From positions 6,510,001 through 6,574,000 of the forward strand of contig OZ241368.1 of the NCBI GenBank assembly GCA_965200525.1: a stretch of DNA of 64,000 bases, written 5' to 3'. The stretch is from JANNPJ01 sp965200525 (GTDB taxonomy: Bacteria > Actinomycetota > Actinomycetes > Actinomycetales > Kineosporiaceae). The stretch's first letter is position 1. The number at the start of each line of letters is the position of its first letter. Of the stretch, positions 16,702 to 24,656 are shown piece after piece. The notes below the pieces were generated by a model. The model did not search any database. It saw only the letters and a list, made by a program, of their open reading frames with translations, and had not been told where the DNA came from. The position numbers and the translations under genes are program-made.

Positions 16702-16986
16702 TTGATCATCATTGCTGGAACCCTGCACGTTGCCCCGGCCGACCGGGATCGCTACCTGGCCGCGGTACTCGACGTGGCCCGGCTCGCGCGCAGCGCGGCA
16801 GGCTGTCTCGACTTTGACCAGACCGCGGACTCCCTGGACCTCGGGCGGATCAACGTGTACGAGCGCTGGGAGTCGGACGAGCACCTGGACCGGTTCCGGA
16901 ACTCGGGCGGGCCTGAGCTGGAGACTCCCCCGCTGGTGTCGGCCGACGTCCACAAGTATCGGATCTCGGCCGTCGAGCAACCGTGA
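16702..16986 (+). CDS. Antibiotic biosynthesis monooxygenase (ABM) domain protein
   Basis: 94-residue dimeric alpha+beta barrel protein beginning at TTG 16702, chosen because AGAGGAG (16689-16695) is well placed. Motifs include IIIAGTLHVAPADRDRYLAA at the start, CLDFDQTADSLDLGRINVYE in the middle and ERWESDEHLDRFR, the hallmark of putative quinol monooxygenases such as YgiN. Reactions range from quinol oxidation to haem degradation. The substrate is not inferable here. Confidence 0.82.
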   Translation: MIIIAGTLHVAPADRDRYLAAVLDVARLARSAAGCLDFDQTADSLDLGRINVYERWESDEHLDRFRNSGGPELETPPLVSADVHKYRISAVEQP

Positions 16987-17001
16987 CCCGCAGAGGCGGG
17001 C

Positions 17002-17163
17002 TCAGTCGCAGTCGGAGCCCGGGATGATCGCGGCAGCCCCACCAACGGCAGTGCCGCCCACCGTCTCGATCGGCGCGGCACTGGCCTCGGACTTCGGCAG
17101 GAACAGAAGACTCGCCACCAGAGCCGCGGCGAAAGACACTCTCAGCAGCGCGTGAACGCCCAT
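17002..17163 (-). CDS. Small secreted peptide of unknown function
   Basis: 53 residues from ATG 17163, with AGGGGG upstream. The first 30 residues form a signal peptide (LLRVSFAAALVASLLFLP followed by KSEASAA). The mature part is only about 22 residues and ends in GSDCD, leaving one Cys near the C-terminus. The gene is convergent with the ABM protein, 15 bp away. The short length and lack of homologues I can recall make the function unknown; the good ribosome-binding site and clean signal peptide support it being real. Confidence 0.55.
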   Translation of the reverse strand: MGVHALLRVSFAAALVASLLFLPKSEASAAPIETVGGTAVGGAAAIIPGSDCD

Positions 17164-17236
17164 TGCGGCCCCCTGAAGACAACGACTTCTTCGCCCCAGG
17201 ATAGCAAAGGACAGCAGAACGCAAAGGGGACGCGCG

Positions 17237-17968
17237 TCAGCGACCGGTGAGGAACGAAACGGCCTCGGTGAGAGCGAGATCGGTGAGCACCGGGTCGTGG
17301 CGGGCACCGATGTCGCGCATGAACGCGTGCTCCCCGCCGGCGTAGACGTGCAGTTCGAGGTCGACCAGGCCCGCGTCGTAGAGCGCGGTCACGACCTGCA
17401 GCCGGGCGTCGGGTGGGACGTGCGGGTCCTGCGAGCCGAAGACGACCATCAACCGGCCGGTGATCTCGCCGGCCCGGGCCAGCGAGCCCGGGTCGTCGGC
17501 GCCGAGCCCGCCGTCCTGCAGCCCGGTCGGGTAGAAGCAGACGGTGGCCGAGACCCGGGGGTCGAGGGCAGCCCGGAATGCGAGGTGCCCGCCGATGCAG
17601 AAGCCGACCGCGAACAGGTCGCTCACCCCGGCGTGCGACTGCATGAAGTCGAGTACCGCGACCCGGTCGGCGTCGAACTGGGCCGTGGTGGTGGCCGCGG
17701 CGCCACCCAGCCCGGCCTGCTTGCCGGCGTCGTCGAAGGCCAGAGCCACCCCGGCCAGCTCGCCGTGCGGGTAGATCTCCGGGACGAAGACGACGAAGCC
17801 GTACGCGGCCACCCTTCGGGCCGTCCGCAGGGTGGACTCGGTCAGCTGAAAGATGTCGGTGTAGAGCACGACCCCGGGCCATCGATCGTCGCTGACCGGG
17901 CTGATCACGACGGTGCGGATCTCCCCCTCGGGCCCCGGCACCCTGACTTCCACCTCGTGCAGCTTCAC
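17237..17968 (-). CDS. Dienelactone hydrolase family protein
   Basis: 243 residues from GTG 17968; a GTG 12 nt upstream is an alternative start. The catalytic triad is readable: Cys in AVGFCIGGHLAF near residue 120, Asp in VVFGSQDPHVPPD near 177 and His in YAGGEHAFMRD near 208. The family opens dienelactones in chlorocatechol breakdown, but many members are general esterases. No aromatic-degradation genes adjoin it. It reads divergently from the small lipoprotein at 18038. Confidence 0.85.
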   Translation of the reverse strand: MKLHEVEVRVPGPEGEIRTVVISPVSDDRWPGVVLYTDIFQLTESTLRTARRVAAYGFVVFVPEIYPHGELAGVALAFDDAGKQAGLGGAAATTTAQFDADRVAVLDFMQSHAGVSDLFAVGFCIGGHLAFRAALDPRVSATVCFYPTGLQDGGLGADDPGSLARAGEITGRLMVVFGSQDPHVPPDARLQVVTALYDAGLVDLELHVYAGGEHAFMRDIGARHDPVLTDLALTEAVSFLTGR

Positions 17969-18037
17969 GATCGGCCACACTACTCGCAGGGCCCTCGCCA
18001 CTGGCGCGATCGGCGGGTCTGCTGCCAAGGTGCGGGC

Positions 18038-18472
18038 ATGCGCCTCTCCTCCACTATGTCCCCGTCCGTCCTGGCCTTCGCGACCGTCACGCTCGCGGTC
18101 GGGCTCCTGGCCGGCTGCGGTGGCGGTTCCGACAGCACGAGCACGACGGCGGGAGCGTCGCAGCCGGCCGCGGCCACCACCCCGGCGGCCGCGGCCGACG
18201 ACTGCGCCGCGGCTCAGCCCGAGATCGAGGCCGGCGCCAAGGCCACCGGATTCGTCACCGCGGTCGAGGTGGCATCCTGCGACAAGGCCGTGATCAAGAC
18301 GTCGCTCGGCACCTCGGACGCCAATGTGGGCTCGGCCACCGGGATCTGCGCGATCGCGGCCAACGAGGCCTCCAGCCACGGTGTCGCCGCGGTGAGCATC
18401 GTCTCGGAGGACGGCACCGAGCTCGCCACCGGCACCAACTCGGGCGACTGCGCCGGCGTCCCCCAGAGCTGA
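18038..18472 (+). CDS. Small lipoprotein of unknown function
   Basis: 144 residues with a lipoprotein signal: a hydrophobic stretch ending VGLLAGC, with the lipidated Cys near residue 27, followed by a Gly/Ser/Thr/Ala linker. The mature domain of about 90 residues contains three Cys (DDCAAAQ, EVASCDK, TGICAIAANEA) plus one near the end (GDCAGVPQS), so two disulfides are possible. I recognise no family. It is divergent from the dienelactone hydrolase gene and ends just before a strong terminator hairpin. Confidence 0.72.
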   Translation: MRLSSTMSPSVLAFATVTLAVGLLAGCGGGSDSTSTTAGASQPAAATTPAAAADDCAAAQPEIEAGAKATGFVTAVEVASCDKAVIKTSLGTSDANVGSATGICAIAANEASSHGVAAVSIVSEDGTELATGTNSGDCAGVPQS

Positions 18473-18476
18473 CCTT

Positions 18477-18503
18477 GCGGGCCCCCGCTTCCCGGGGGCC
18501 CGC
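18477..18503 (+). terminator. Strong bidirectional terminator hairpin
   Basis: GCGGGCCCCCG (18477-18487) and CGGGGGCCCGC (18493-18503) form a perfect 11-bp GC stem with loop CTTCC. It sits in the 38-bp gap between the convergent lipoprotein and DUF899 genes and can serve both strands. Confidence 0.85.
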
Positions 18504-18510
18504 ATCGGCT

Positions 18511-19275
18511 TCAGGACGAGGCGTACTCGTCGTGCCGGCGGAACCACAGCCCCGTGTCGTTGCGGCCCCCCGGGGCCCGGTCGAGCCACTGGTACATGCC
18601 CCAGAGCTGGTCGATCCCGCGCTCGTAGGCGGAGTAGGTGTGGTGGACCACGCCGTCCTCCAGGGCGAACACGCTCATGCCCGGCCCTTCCTTACGGTAG
18701 GTGGGCCAGTCCGTGCCCACCGCCGCCGTGACGTCGGTGATGAACGGGATCTCCTGGCCCTCGGGGGCCCGCAGATCCATCGTGCGGAAGTTGTACTCGA
18801 CCGCCCCGGACTGCCACTCGTCGTCGGTGTGGGTGACCGCGAAGTCGAAGTTGAACTCGCTGTCCGAGGACGACGCCCAGGGAAAGCTCCAGCCCATCCG
18901 CTGCTTGTACCCCTGCAGGGCGGCCAGCGGGGCCCGGGAGACCGCCGTGAACGCGACGTCATGGTTCTCCAGATGGACGACGGAGGCGTCGAAGCCGTCG
19001 GCGATCGAGGAGCAGGACGGGCAGCCGGCCTGGTAGTCGGGCCCGTACATGAAGTGGTACACGATCAGCTGGGAGCGGCCGCGGAACAGGTCGGCCAGGC
19101 TCGCCGGGCCGGCGTCGGTGTCGAAGCGGTAGTCCTTGTCGATCCGGACCCAGGGCAGGTCCTGGCGTTGGCGGGCCAGCTCGTCGCTCTGACGGGTCAG
19201 GGCCTTCTCGGCCGTGAGCAGGTCCAGCCGTGCGGCCAGCCATTCTTCGCGGGTGCCGGTCTGGTGTTCACTCAT
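18511..19275 (-). CDS. DUF899 family thioredoxin-like protein
   Basis: 254 residues matching the DUF899 thioredoxin-like family: EEWLAARLDLLTAEKALTRQ at the N-terminus, PWVRIDKDYRFDTDAGPASL, the QLIVYHFMYGPDYQAGCPSC block carrying the CxxC-like pair near residue 85, and a C-terminal W-rich segment (GMYQWLDRAPGGRNDTGLWF). The family is often found in stress or detoxification settings; the reaction is undefined. The DUF2182 membrane protein lies 42 bp upstream on the same strand, so the two probably form one operon. Confidence 0.85.
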   Translation of the reverse strand: MSEHQTGTREEWLAARLDLLTAEKALTRQSDELARQRQDLPWVRIDKDYRFDTDAGPASLADLFRGRSQLIVYHFMYGPDYQAGCPSCSSIADGFDASVVHLENHDVAFTAVSRAPLAALQGYKQRMGWSFPWASSSDSEFNFDFAVTHTDDEWQSGAVEYNFRTMDLRAPEGQEIPFITDVTAAVGTDWPTYRKEGPGMSVFALEDGVVHHTYSAYERGIDQLWGMYQWLDRAPGGRNDTGLWFRRHDEYASS

Positions 19276-19317
19276 CAGGTTCTCTCCTGGTCGTAGTGGT
19301 AGTAGTAACTGCCTGTC

Positions 19318-20013
19318 TCACATGGACATCGACGGCATGAGCCCGGGTACCGACGCCGGGGCGAGCACGATCAGCACGCCCAGGCCGACGATCGCCAGGG
19401 CCACCGGCAGATCGAGCACGATGCGGGCCGGCAGCAGCTTCTGGACCACGCCCAGCGACGTGAGCACCACCATCCAGCCGATGCTCATGACGCCGAGGGC
19501 CGGCAGCATCAGCATCAGGCCGAGGCTGGAGCCGACGCAGTTGAGACCGAACCCGACGCCGGAGTCGAGGTTCTCCTGGCACCGGCGGCGGAAGTGGTGC
19601 TTGAGCGCGGTGAACTCGTAGAGCCCGGCCGCGATCACCACGACCCCCGCGATCAGGGTTCCGTGTGGCCGGTACAGCAGATACACCGCCACCCCGACCA
19701 CGGCCCAGACGGCGAGGTACGACGTCACGAACAGCGGCACACCTCGCCCGCCCCCGTCGTCCTGAACCCGCCGGCTCACGGCCCGGACCGCCCCCGGCAG
19801 CATCATCGCCGCCGTCATCGGCAACCACAGGACGGCGAAGGCGGCGAACGACCCGAGCGGGGTCGCCACCCCGCTGTCCGTCATGTCCATCCCGGGGCTC
19901 ATCTGCCGGACCGCGATCACCCAGGCCGCCGCGGCCACCGCCAGGACGGCCGCCACCGCGCACGTACCGGCCGCGGTCACGCCCGCCCTCGTGCTCACCT
20001 GATCCGTCGCCAT
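19318..20013 (-). CDS. DUF2182 multi-pass membrane protein (predicted metal-binding)
   Basis: 231 residues from ATG 20013, with AGGAG about 9 nt upstream. It has five or so membrane segments (VAAVLAVAAAAWVIAV, FAAFAVLWLPMTAAMMLPG, SYLAVWAVVGVAVYLLY, LIAGVVVIAAGLYEFTALKH, LGLMLMLPALGVMSIGWMVV). The conserved family pieces AVLWLPMTAAMMLPGAVR, the LKHHFRRRCQ loop and a Met-rich C-terminus (GLMPSMSM) support DUF2182, sometimes described as copper- or metal-associated. A duplicated inverted-repeat operator lies just upstream, suggesting tight regulation of this gene and the DUF899 gene. Confidence 0.82.
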   Translation of the reverse strand: MATDQVSTRAGVTAAGTCAVAAVLAVAAAAWVIAVRQMSPGMDMTDSGVATPLGSFAAFAVLWLPMTAAMMLPGAVRAVSRRVQDDGGGRGVPLFVTSYLAVWAVVGVAVYLLYRPHGTLIAGVVVIAAGLYEFTALKHHFRRRCQENLDSGVGFGLNCVGSSLGLMLMLPALGVMSIGWMVVLTSLGVVQKLLPARIVLDLPVALAIVGLGVLIVLAPASVPGLMPSMSM

Positions 20014-20047
20014 GGCCTTCTGCTCCTCGACTCGTCGTCCGGCCGCC

Positions 20048-20114
20048 AGTTGCGCAACTGCAGACTTGCACAACAGATCGCCAATGCGCAACCGCAGACT
20101 TGCGCGTTGCCTGT
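20048..20114. promoter_or_regulatory. Duplicated TGCGCAA operator upstream of the DUF2182-DUF899 unit
   Basis: A 19-bp unit TGCGCAACyGCAGACTTGC occurs at 20051-20069 and 20085-20103 with a single mismatch. Each unit pairs GCGCAA with a TTGCrC half across 8 bp; the second is a perfect GCGCAA/TTGCGC inverted repeat. The first also includes the 12-bp palindrome AGTTGCGCAACT (20048-20059). Placement 35 bp from the DUF2182 start suggests repressor sites. The regulator is not in the neighbourhood. Confidence 0.5.
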
Positions 20115-20228
20115 CCCGCAGCTCGGCCGCTCCAGCCGCGGAACCACTACCGATCAGATGGACCCACCCCCGCCGGCAAACTGAGCGGTGCGGGAGCGCC
20201 CGGAGCCGAGCTGGGCTTCGATGGGGGC

Positions 20229-20696
20229 ATGAGCACACTGGAACGGGAACCGCAGATCGTCCGGGCCGACCGCGAGATCGATGCCCCGGCCGACCAGATC
20301 TTCGAGCTGATCGCCGACCCGACCCGTCAGCCCCGTTGGGACGGCAACGAGAACCTGGCCGAGGCCGCCGCCGGGCAACGCGTTCACCGGGTTGGCGACA
20401 TTTTCCGGATGCGGTTGCGGCAGGGCGGAATTCGGGAGAACCACATTGTCGAGTTCACCGAGGGCCGGCTGATCGCCTGGACGCCGGCCGAGCCGGGGCG
20501 GCTGCCACCGGGCCACCTCTGGCGCTGGGAGCTGGAGCCGATCACCGCGACCCGCACCCGGGTGACCCACACGTACGACTGGACCGGCCTGACCGACCCC
20601 GAGCGGTTCGCCGTGGCCCGGGCCACCACCGCCGACATGCTGCACGCCTCATTGGTCAACCTCGCCGCCGAAGTGACCGGCCGACCCGACAGCTGA
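20229..20696 (+). CDS. SRPBCC family (polyketide-cyclase-like) protein
   Basis: 155 residues from ATG 20229. The fold signature is IVRADREIDAPADQIFELIA at the N-terminus with the DPTRQPRWDGNE turn, then FRMRLRQGGIRENHIVEF, WELEPITATRTRVTHTYDW, and a long C-terminal helix ending LVNLAAEVTG. This is the SRPBCC/polyketide cyclase 2 type, a hydrophobic-ligand-binding cup. It is divergent from the DUF2182 gene across the operator-like repeat region, so it may be coregulated. The ligand is unknown. Confidence 0.8.
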   Translation: MSTLEREPQIVRADREIDAPADQIFELIADPTRQPRWDGNENLAEAAAGQRVHRVGDIFRMRLRQGGIRENHIVEFTEGRLIAWTPAEPGRLPPGHLWRWELEPITATRTRVTHTYDWTGLTDPERFAVARATTADMLHASLVNLAAEVTGRPDS

Positions 20697-20802
20697 TCGA
20701 CCGCCGGCCGCGTGTTCGTTGTGTGCCGGGGCTCAACCGCCCTAGGCTCGACCGGCCAGAGGTCCGAGATCCAGACATCGCCGCACAGAACGAGGTTCAG
20801 TC

Positions 20803-21216
20803 ATGTCGGTCACGCTCAACCCGTACCTGAGCTTCAAGGGCAATGCCCGCGAGGCAATGGAGTTCTACCACACCGTTTTCGGTGGTGAACTCACCATCAG
20901 CACCTTCGCCGACCTGCACGCGGCGGTGGAGCCGGAGGAGAACGACCTGATCATGCACTCCCAGCTGACCGGCGACAACGACATCGTCTTCATGGGCTCG
21001 GACACGCCCTCACACATGCCGTACCAGGCACCCGCCGGGATCAGTATCTCGCTCAGCGGTGACGACGAGACGCTCCTGTCCGGCTACTTCGCGCAGCTCT
21101 CCGACGGGGGCAACGTGATGCAGCCACTGGAGAAGGCGCCCTGGGGTGACATGTTCGGAATGTTCGTCGACCGATTCGGGATCAGCTGGCTGGTCAACGT
21201 CACCGCCGCGTCCTGA
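20803..21216 (+). CDS. VOC-superfamily (PhnB/glyoxalase-like) protein
   Basis: 137 residues. The start LNPYLSFKGNAREAMEFYHT and the C-terminal GDMFGMFVDRFGISWLVNV are typical of the PhnB-like branch of the vicinal-oxygen-chelate fold. The usual metal-ligand positions are only partly recognisable (MHSQ near residue 48), as in many PhnB-like proteins of unknown reaction. A TAGGCT sequence about 60 bp upstream may belong to its promoter. It is convergent with the flavin reductase gene. Confidence 0.82.
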   Translation: MSVTLNPYLSFKGNAREAMEFYHTVFGGELTISTFADLHAAVEPEENDLIMHSQLTGDNDIVFMGSDTPSHMPYQAPAGISISLSGDDETLLSGYFAQLSDGGNVMQPLEKAPWGDMFGMFVDRFGISWLVNVTAAS

Positions 21217-21246
21217 CCCGGCCCGCGGCGGGATCGACCGCTCTGG

Positions 21247-21864
21247 TCAGCGGTCCGATCCGCAGTTCTTGACCACGCTGAGCCGGGTGGGTTCGAGCTG
21301 GTGGGCGCTCACCCGGTGGTAGGCGCCGTCGTGGTGCACCAGGGGGCTCGCGCCCTCGTGCGCGTCGGCGTGCAGCAGCCGCGCCACCACGATGACGTGG
21401 TCACCGGCCGGTACCCGCTGCTCGATCTCGGCGACCGACCAGGCGGCAGTGCCGTCGATCACCGGAACCTGGTACGGGCCGGGCCGCCAGGAGGTGGGGG
21501 CCGCGAACCGGTCCGCTCCACTGCGGGCGAACCGGGTGGCCAGTTCGTCCTGGCCGGCCTCGAGCACGTGCAACCCGACATGCTCGGCCACCTGCAGGGC
21601 CGGCCAGCTGGACGACGTCCGGGCCACGTTGAAGGACACCAGCGGCGGTGCCGCCGAGACCGAGGCCAGCGAGGTCACCAGCAGGCCCACCGGCCGGCCG
21701 TGATGGGTGGCGGTGACCACGACCACCGCTGCGGCATGCCGGCGGAACAACTGGCGCAGCTGGTCGGGGCCGGCCGGCGGCAGACCCTCCGGCACCGGCA
21801 CCGGCACCGGCGGCGCCGGGGCCGGTCGCAGGTGCCGGGAGGCGACCGACTCGGGCCCGCTCAC
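21247..21864 (-). CDS. Flavin reductase-like FMN-binding protein
   Basis: 205 residues from GTG 21864; GTG 21912 is an alternative start giving 221 residues. The core is a flavin reductase-like split barrel: LRQLFRRHAAAVVVVTATHH, then GLLVTSLASVSAAPPLVSFN, the SSSWPALQVAEHVGLHVLE helix and DHVIVVARLLHADAH. Such proteins supply FMNH2 to two-component monooxygenases. This gene is the likely reductase partner of the LLM sulfonate or organosulfur monooxygenases between 23.2 and 34.6 kb. It has its own promoter at 22088-22116, of the same type as the two other minus-strand promoters of the island. Confidence 0.8.
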   Translation of the reverse strand: MSGPESVASRHLRPAPAPPVPVPVPEGLPPAGPDQLRQLFRRHAAAVVVVTATHHGRPVGLLVTSLASVSAAPPLVSFNVARTSSSWPALQVAEHVGLHVLEAGQDELATRFARSGADRFAAPTSWRPGPYQVPVIDGTAAWSVAEIEQRVPAGDHVIVVARLLHADAHEGASPLVHHDGAYHRVSAHQLEPTRLSVVKNCGSDR

Positions 21865-22049
21865 CTCGACGCCCCCGCCGACACCGCTTCCGCGCCGGTC
21901 GGACCGACCCACCGGCGCAGCACCGGTTCGTTCACTCCAACCAGCTGTGGACGGCGGCCCGCGGGACGTTCGGAGGCGGAGGCCCCGAGCTCAACAATTC
22001 GTTCCGCAGCAACGGGTTTCACGATCTGTCTCTCCAAGTTCGGACTCAC
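21861..22049 (-). other. Possible upstream ORF coupled to the flavin reductase
   Basis: A 62-codon frame starts at GTG 22049 with AGAGGA just upstream and ends with a TGA that overlaps GTG 21864 of the flavin reductase (GTGA). It would place translation of the reductase behind a leader cistron within an otherwise unusually long 5' region (about 215 nt from promoter to start). The peptide matches no family I know and lacks the Cys leader signature seen in the island's other two leaders, so confidence is low. Confidence 0.25.
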
Positions 22050-22087
22050 TGAATCCTCTACGACAAGGGGGTTCGTGACCGCTTTCA

Positions 22088-22116
22088 ACAGTAGGTACGA
22101 GTTCGCGGGGTGTCAA
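22088..22116 (-). promoter_or_regulatory. Promoter of the flavin reductase unit
   Basis: Read on the minus strand: TTGACA (22116-22111), 17 bp, TACTGT (22093-22088). The plus-strand block GTGTCAATGTCGACCAA (22110-22126), covering and preceding the -35 box, recurs identically at the promoter near 30.17 kb, which indicates a shared regulator site. The -35 box overlaps the end of the upstream frameshifted reductase gene. Confidence 0.72.
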
Positions 22117-22903
22117 TGTCGACCAAACCACTCAGAATTGCCCGGGGGCGGGCCGGTTCGCTGGAAAGCCTCCTGCTCGTAGAGATTCTGGGCGTAGGCC
22201 CAGAGCGACCGGTACCGGGACAGTTCGGCGCCGATCCGCGGCGTGCCGTCCGGCGGCGGGTCGATCCGCACCAGCGTGACCCAGAGCCGGAGGTCGGCCA
22301 GGGTCAGCCGGTCGCCGAGCAGGTATCGCGACGAGGCCAGCCGCCGGTCGAGCCGGCCGAGAGCCTCGTGCAGGATCACCCGGGCCCGGCCGGCATCGCC
22401 ACCGGAGCCGACGGCCCGGTACACCCCGTGATTCACCGCCGGGCCGATCCAGCGATCGAGCTCGTCGATCTGACCGCGCAGGTCCACCGGATACAATCCA
22501 GCCTGGTGGTGGACCATTCCCGCAGCTCAGCGGCCAGGTCGACGTCGATGGTGGCATAGTCGTCGGAGACCATCCGGTTCGTCTCGGCGTCCCACAGAGC
22601 CGGCACCGAGACCGCGCCCCCGAGTTGGGCCGGGCCGCCGTAGGCCTTGCGCAACCGCTTCAGTCCGTACTCGGTCTCGACGTGAAAGACCCGCACGACG
22701 TCAGTGAGGCCGGCCAGCGAGATCACCAGCGTGCTGCGCCGCGACCACGGAGAGGACCAGCCGGCGAAGAGCTGGTAGCGCCCGGGATCGGCCATGAAGT
22801 AGCGGGGCGGTGCGTCGACCATGAACGAGCGGGGTGCCACCAGGCGCCCGGAGTAGTGCCGGGCCGAGGCCGGAACGGGATGATGGAGGTCGAGTTGAGT
22901 CAT
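22113..22903 (-). pseudogene. Glutathionyl-hydroquinone-reductase-like (GST omega fold) gene, frameshifted
   Basis: The N-terminal part (from ATG 22903, GGGGA upstream) reads YFMADPGRYQLFAGWSSPWS, then RSTLVISLAGLTD and VSVPALWDAETNRMVSDDYA. The C-terminal part continues in another frame as LYPVDLRGQIDELDRWIGPA, then ALGRLDRRLASSRYLLGDRL. Comparison with the paralogue at 27.8 kb places the break between EWSTT and LYP near 22505, consistent with one missing base. The residue equivalent to the catalytic Cys of the family's CPWA motif is Ser here (GWSSPW). It is either a decayed gene or a sequencing error. In frame it would reduce mycothiol- or glutathione-conjugated quinones. A leader peptide and promoter precede it. 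Confidence 0.72.
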
Positions 22904-23018
22904 GATTTTCCCCGGTGAAGAACAGGTGCGGCTCAGCCGCCGGTCCGAGCGGATACCCGCGGCAGCGGTCCGATTCCCGGGGACTCGCTGCTGGGCCGAC
23001 ACTTTCGACGGTGATGGC

Positions 23019-23038
23019 GCGGGCGACGGATCGCCCGC
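23019..23038 (-). terminator. Candidate attenuator hairpin after leader peptide 1
   Basis: GCGGGCGA (23019-23026) and TCGCCCGC (23031-23038) form a perfect 8-bp stem with loop CGGA. It begins 10 nt downstream of the stop codon of the 31-codon leader (stop ends at 23049 on the minus strand), the geometry expected if ribosome position on the leader governs folding. It lies inside the 145-nt leader of the frameshifted reductase gene. Confidence 0.5.
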
Positions 23039-23048
23039 CGGTCGACGG

Positions 23049-23144
23049 TCAGGCCGGAGAGAGGGCACCGCAGAGGCACAGGAAGTCGACGTACCGACGA
23101 CGAACAGCCGGATCGGTGTACACCGGTTCCGTTCTGTTCATCAT
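23049..23144 (-). CDS. Cys-containing leader peptide 1 of the sulfur island
   Basis: 31 codons from ATG 23144 (or 30 from the adjacent ATG 23141), with AGGAG upstream. The C-terminal end RRYVDFLCLCGAL matches the short actinobacterial 'putative leader peptide' pattern R-x-H/Y-V-D-L/F-L-x-V-x-S/G-A-L-C, known to me from sites upstream of sulfur and sulfonate genes. Two Cys codons in Cys-Leu-Cys fit sensing of cysteinyl-tRNA. A GC hairpin starts 10 nt after the stop. The promoter at 23178-23206 lies just upstream. The downstream gene is the frameshifted glutathionyl-hydroquinone-reductase-like gene. Confidence 0.68.
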   Translation of the reverse strand: MMNRTEPVYTDPAVRRRYVDFLCLCGALSPA

Positions 23145-23177
23145 CAGCAAGACTCCTGTCGCCCTGGACGTGATTTC

Positions 23178-23206
23178 ACAGTAGGCACCCGGGTTCCATA
23201 AGTCAA
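23178..23206 (-). promoter_or_regulatory. Promoter of leader peptide 1 transcript
   Basis: Read on the minus strand: TTGACT (23206-23201), 17 bp, TACTGT (23183-23178). Upstream, the minus strand reads CCAATTTAGTTGACT, resembling AAATTTGGTTGACA at the plus-strand promoter near 30.27 kb. The expected transcript starts about 25 nt before the leader peptide ATG. Confidence 0.72.
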
Positions 23207-23248
23207 CTAAATTGGTCCAGAATGCGCGGGCTCGGCGCCGGGACGACG

Positions 23249-24625
23249 TCACGAAGCAGCCGCGGTGACCGATCGCTCGCCGTCGAGCGGGTCCAGACCG
23301 AGATGCTCACGCAGGGTGGAGCCCTCGTAGTCGGCCCGGAAGACGCCGCGTTCCTGCAAGAGCGGGACGACGTCGTCGACGAACGGGGCCAGACCGTCCG
23401 GAGTGATGTGCGGGACCAGGATGAACCCGTCGGCGGCGTCGTTCTGGACCAGTTCGTTGATGCTCGCGGCCACCGTGGCCGCGGTACCGACGAACGACTG
23501 CCGGCCGGTGACCTCGATGATCAGTTCGCGGCTGGTCAGGCCGCCGGCTTCGGCCCGGGCCCGCCACTCGTGGGCCGTGGCCACCGGGTCGCGGTACATC
23601 CGCGTGCTGGCCCGGCCGCGGGCGATGGTGTTTTCCCCCACCTCCGGGTCGAACGCCGGCAGCGGCCCGTCCGGATCGTGATCGGACAGGTCCCGATTCC
23701 ACAGCTGTTCCAGGAAGTTGATCGCGGTCTGCGGCGACACCTGCGCCAGCCGCACCTCGTGGGCCAGGTCCTGGGCCTCCTGGTCGGTGTCCCCGAGCAC
23801 GAAGGTGGCCGCCGGCAGGATCAGCAGGTCCTCGCGGCGGCGCCCGAACTTGGCCAGCCGGCCCTTGACGTCGGCGTAGAACACCTGGCCCTCGGCCAGG
23901 GTGCTGTACCGGGAGAAGATCGCGTCGGCCCCGGCGGCGGCGAAGTCACGACCCTCGTCGGAGTCGCCGGCCTGGAAGATGACCGGGCGGCCCTGAGGGC
24001 TGCGGGGCACGTTGAACTGCCCGGCGATGTCGAAGAAGGCGTCCTTGTGCTCGAACCGGCCGGGCTGCGGGTCGGCCAGGAACCGGCCGGTCTGCTGGTC
24101 GGCCACGATCTCGTCACCGCGCCAGGAGTCGAACAGCTCCCAGGTGGTCTGCAGGAAGGTGCGGGCCCGCTCGTACCGCTCGCTCTGGGCCAGGTAGCCG
24201 CCCCGCCGGAAGTTCTCGCCGGTGAACGCGTCCCAACTGGTCACCACGTTCCAGGCGGCCCGGCCGCCGGACAGGTGGTCGAGGCTGGCGAACTGGCGGG
24301 CCACCTCGTAGGGCTCGTTGAAGGTGGAGTTGATCGTGCCGGTCAGCCCGAGCCTGTCGGTGACCGCGGCCAGAGCGGCCAGGATCGTGAAGGTGTCCGG
24401 GCGACCGACCACGTCCAGGTCGTAGATCAGGCCGTTCTGCTCGCGCAGCCTCAACCCCTCGGCCAGGAAGAGGAAGTCGAACTTGCCCCGCTCGGCGGTC
24501 CGGGCGAAGCGGCGGAAGGAGTCGAACTCGATGTGGCTGCCCGCGGCCGGGTCGCTCCACACCGTGGTGTTGTTCACGCCGGGAAAGTGGGCAGCGAGAT
24601 GGATCTGCTTGATCGGCTTGCTCAT
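23249..24625 (-). CDS. LLM-class FMN-dependent monooxygenase, NtaA/SnaA/DszA (SoxA) family
   Basis: 458 residues. The start KQIHLAAHFPGVNNTTVWSD and blocks FDFLFLAEGLRLRE, GLTGTINSTFNEPYEVARQF, LSGGRAAWNVVTSWD and VIFQAGDSDEGRDFAA are diagnostic for this family, which oxidises nitrilotriacetate, sulfones or other organosulfur and organonitrogen compounds using FMNH2 from a reductase. It is last in the minus-strand operon running from 29.99 kb and ends 43 bp before the next promoter. The exact substrate is unknown; genomic company (SsuD, sulfur-type leaders) favours organosulfur. Confidence 0.88.
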   Translation of the reverse strand: MSKPIKQIHLAAHFPGVNNTTVWSDPAAGSHIEFDSFRRFARTAERGKFDFLFLAEGLRLREQNGLIYDLDVVGRPDTFTILAALAAVTDRLGLTGTINSTFNEPYEVARQFASLDHLSGGRAAWNVVTSWDAFTGENFRRGGYLAQSERYERARTFLQTTWELFDSWRGDEIVADQQTGRFLADPQPGRFEHKDAFFDIAGQFNVPRSPQGRPVIFQAGDSDEGRDFAAAGADAIFSRYSTLAEGQVFYADVKGRLAKFGRRREDLLILPAATFVLGDTDQEAQDLAHEVRLAQVSPQTAINFLEQLWNRDLSDHDPDGPLPAFDPEVGENTIARGRASTRMYRDPVATAHEWRARAEAGGLTSRELIIEVTGRQSFVGTAATVAASINELVQNDAADGFILVPHITPDGLAPFVDDVVPLLQERGVFRADYEGSTLREHLGLDPLDGERSVTAAAS

Positions 24626-24656
24626 GGGAGATCTTCCTTCGACTCGGCGCGCTCGG

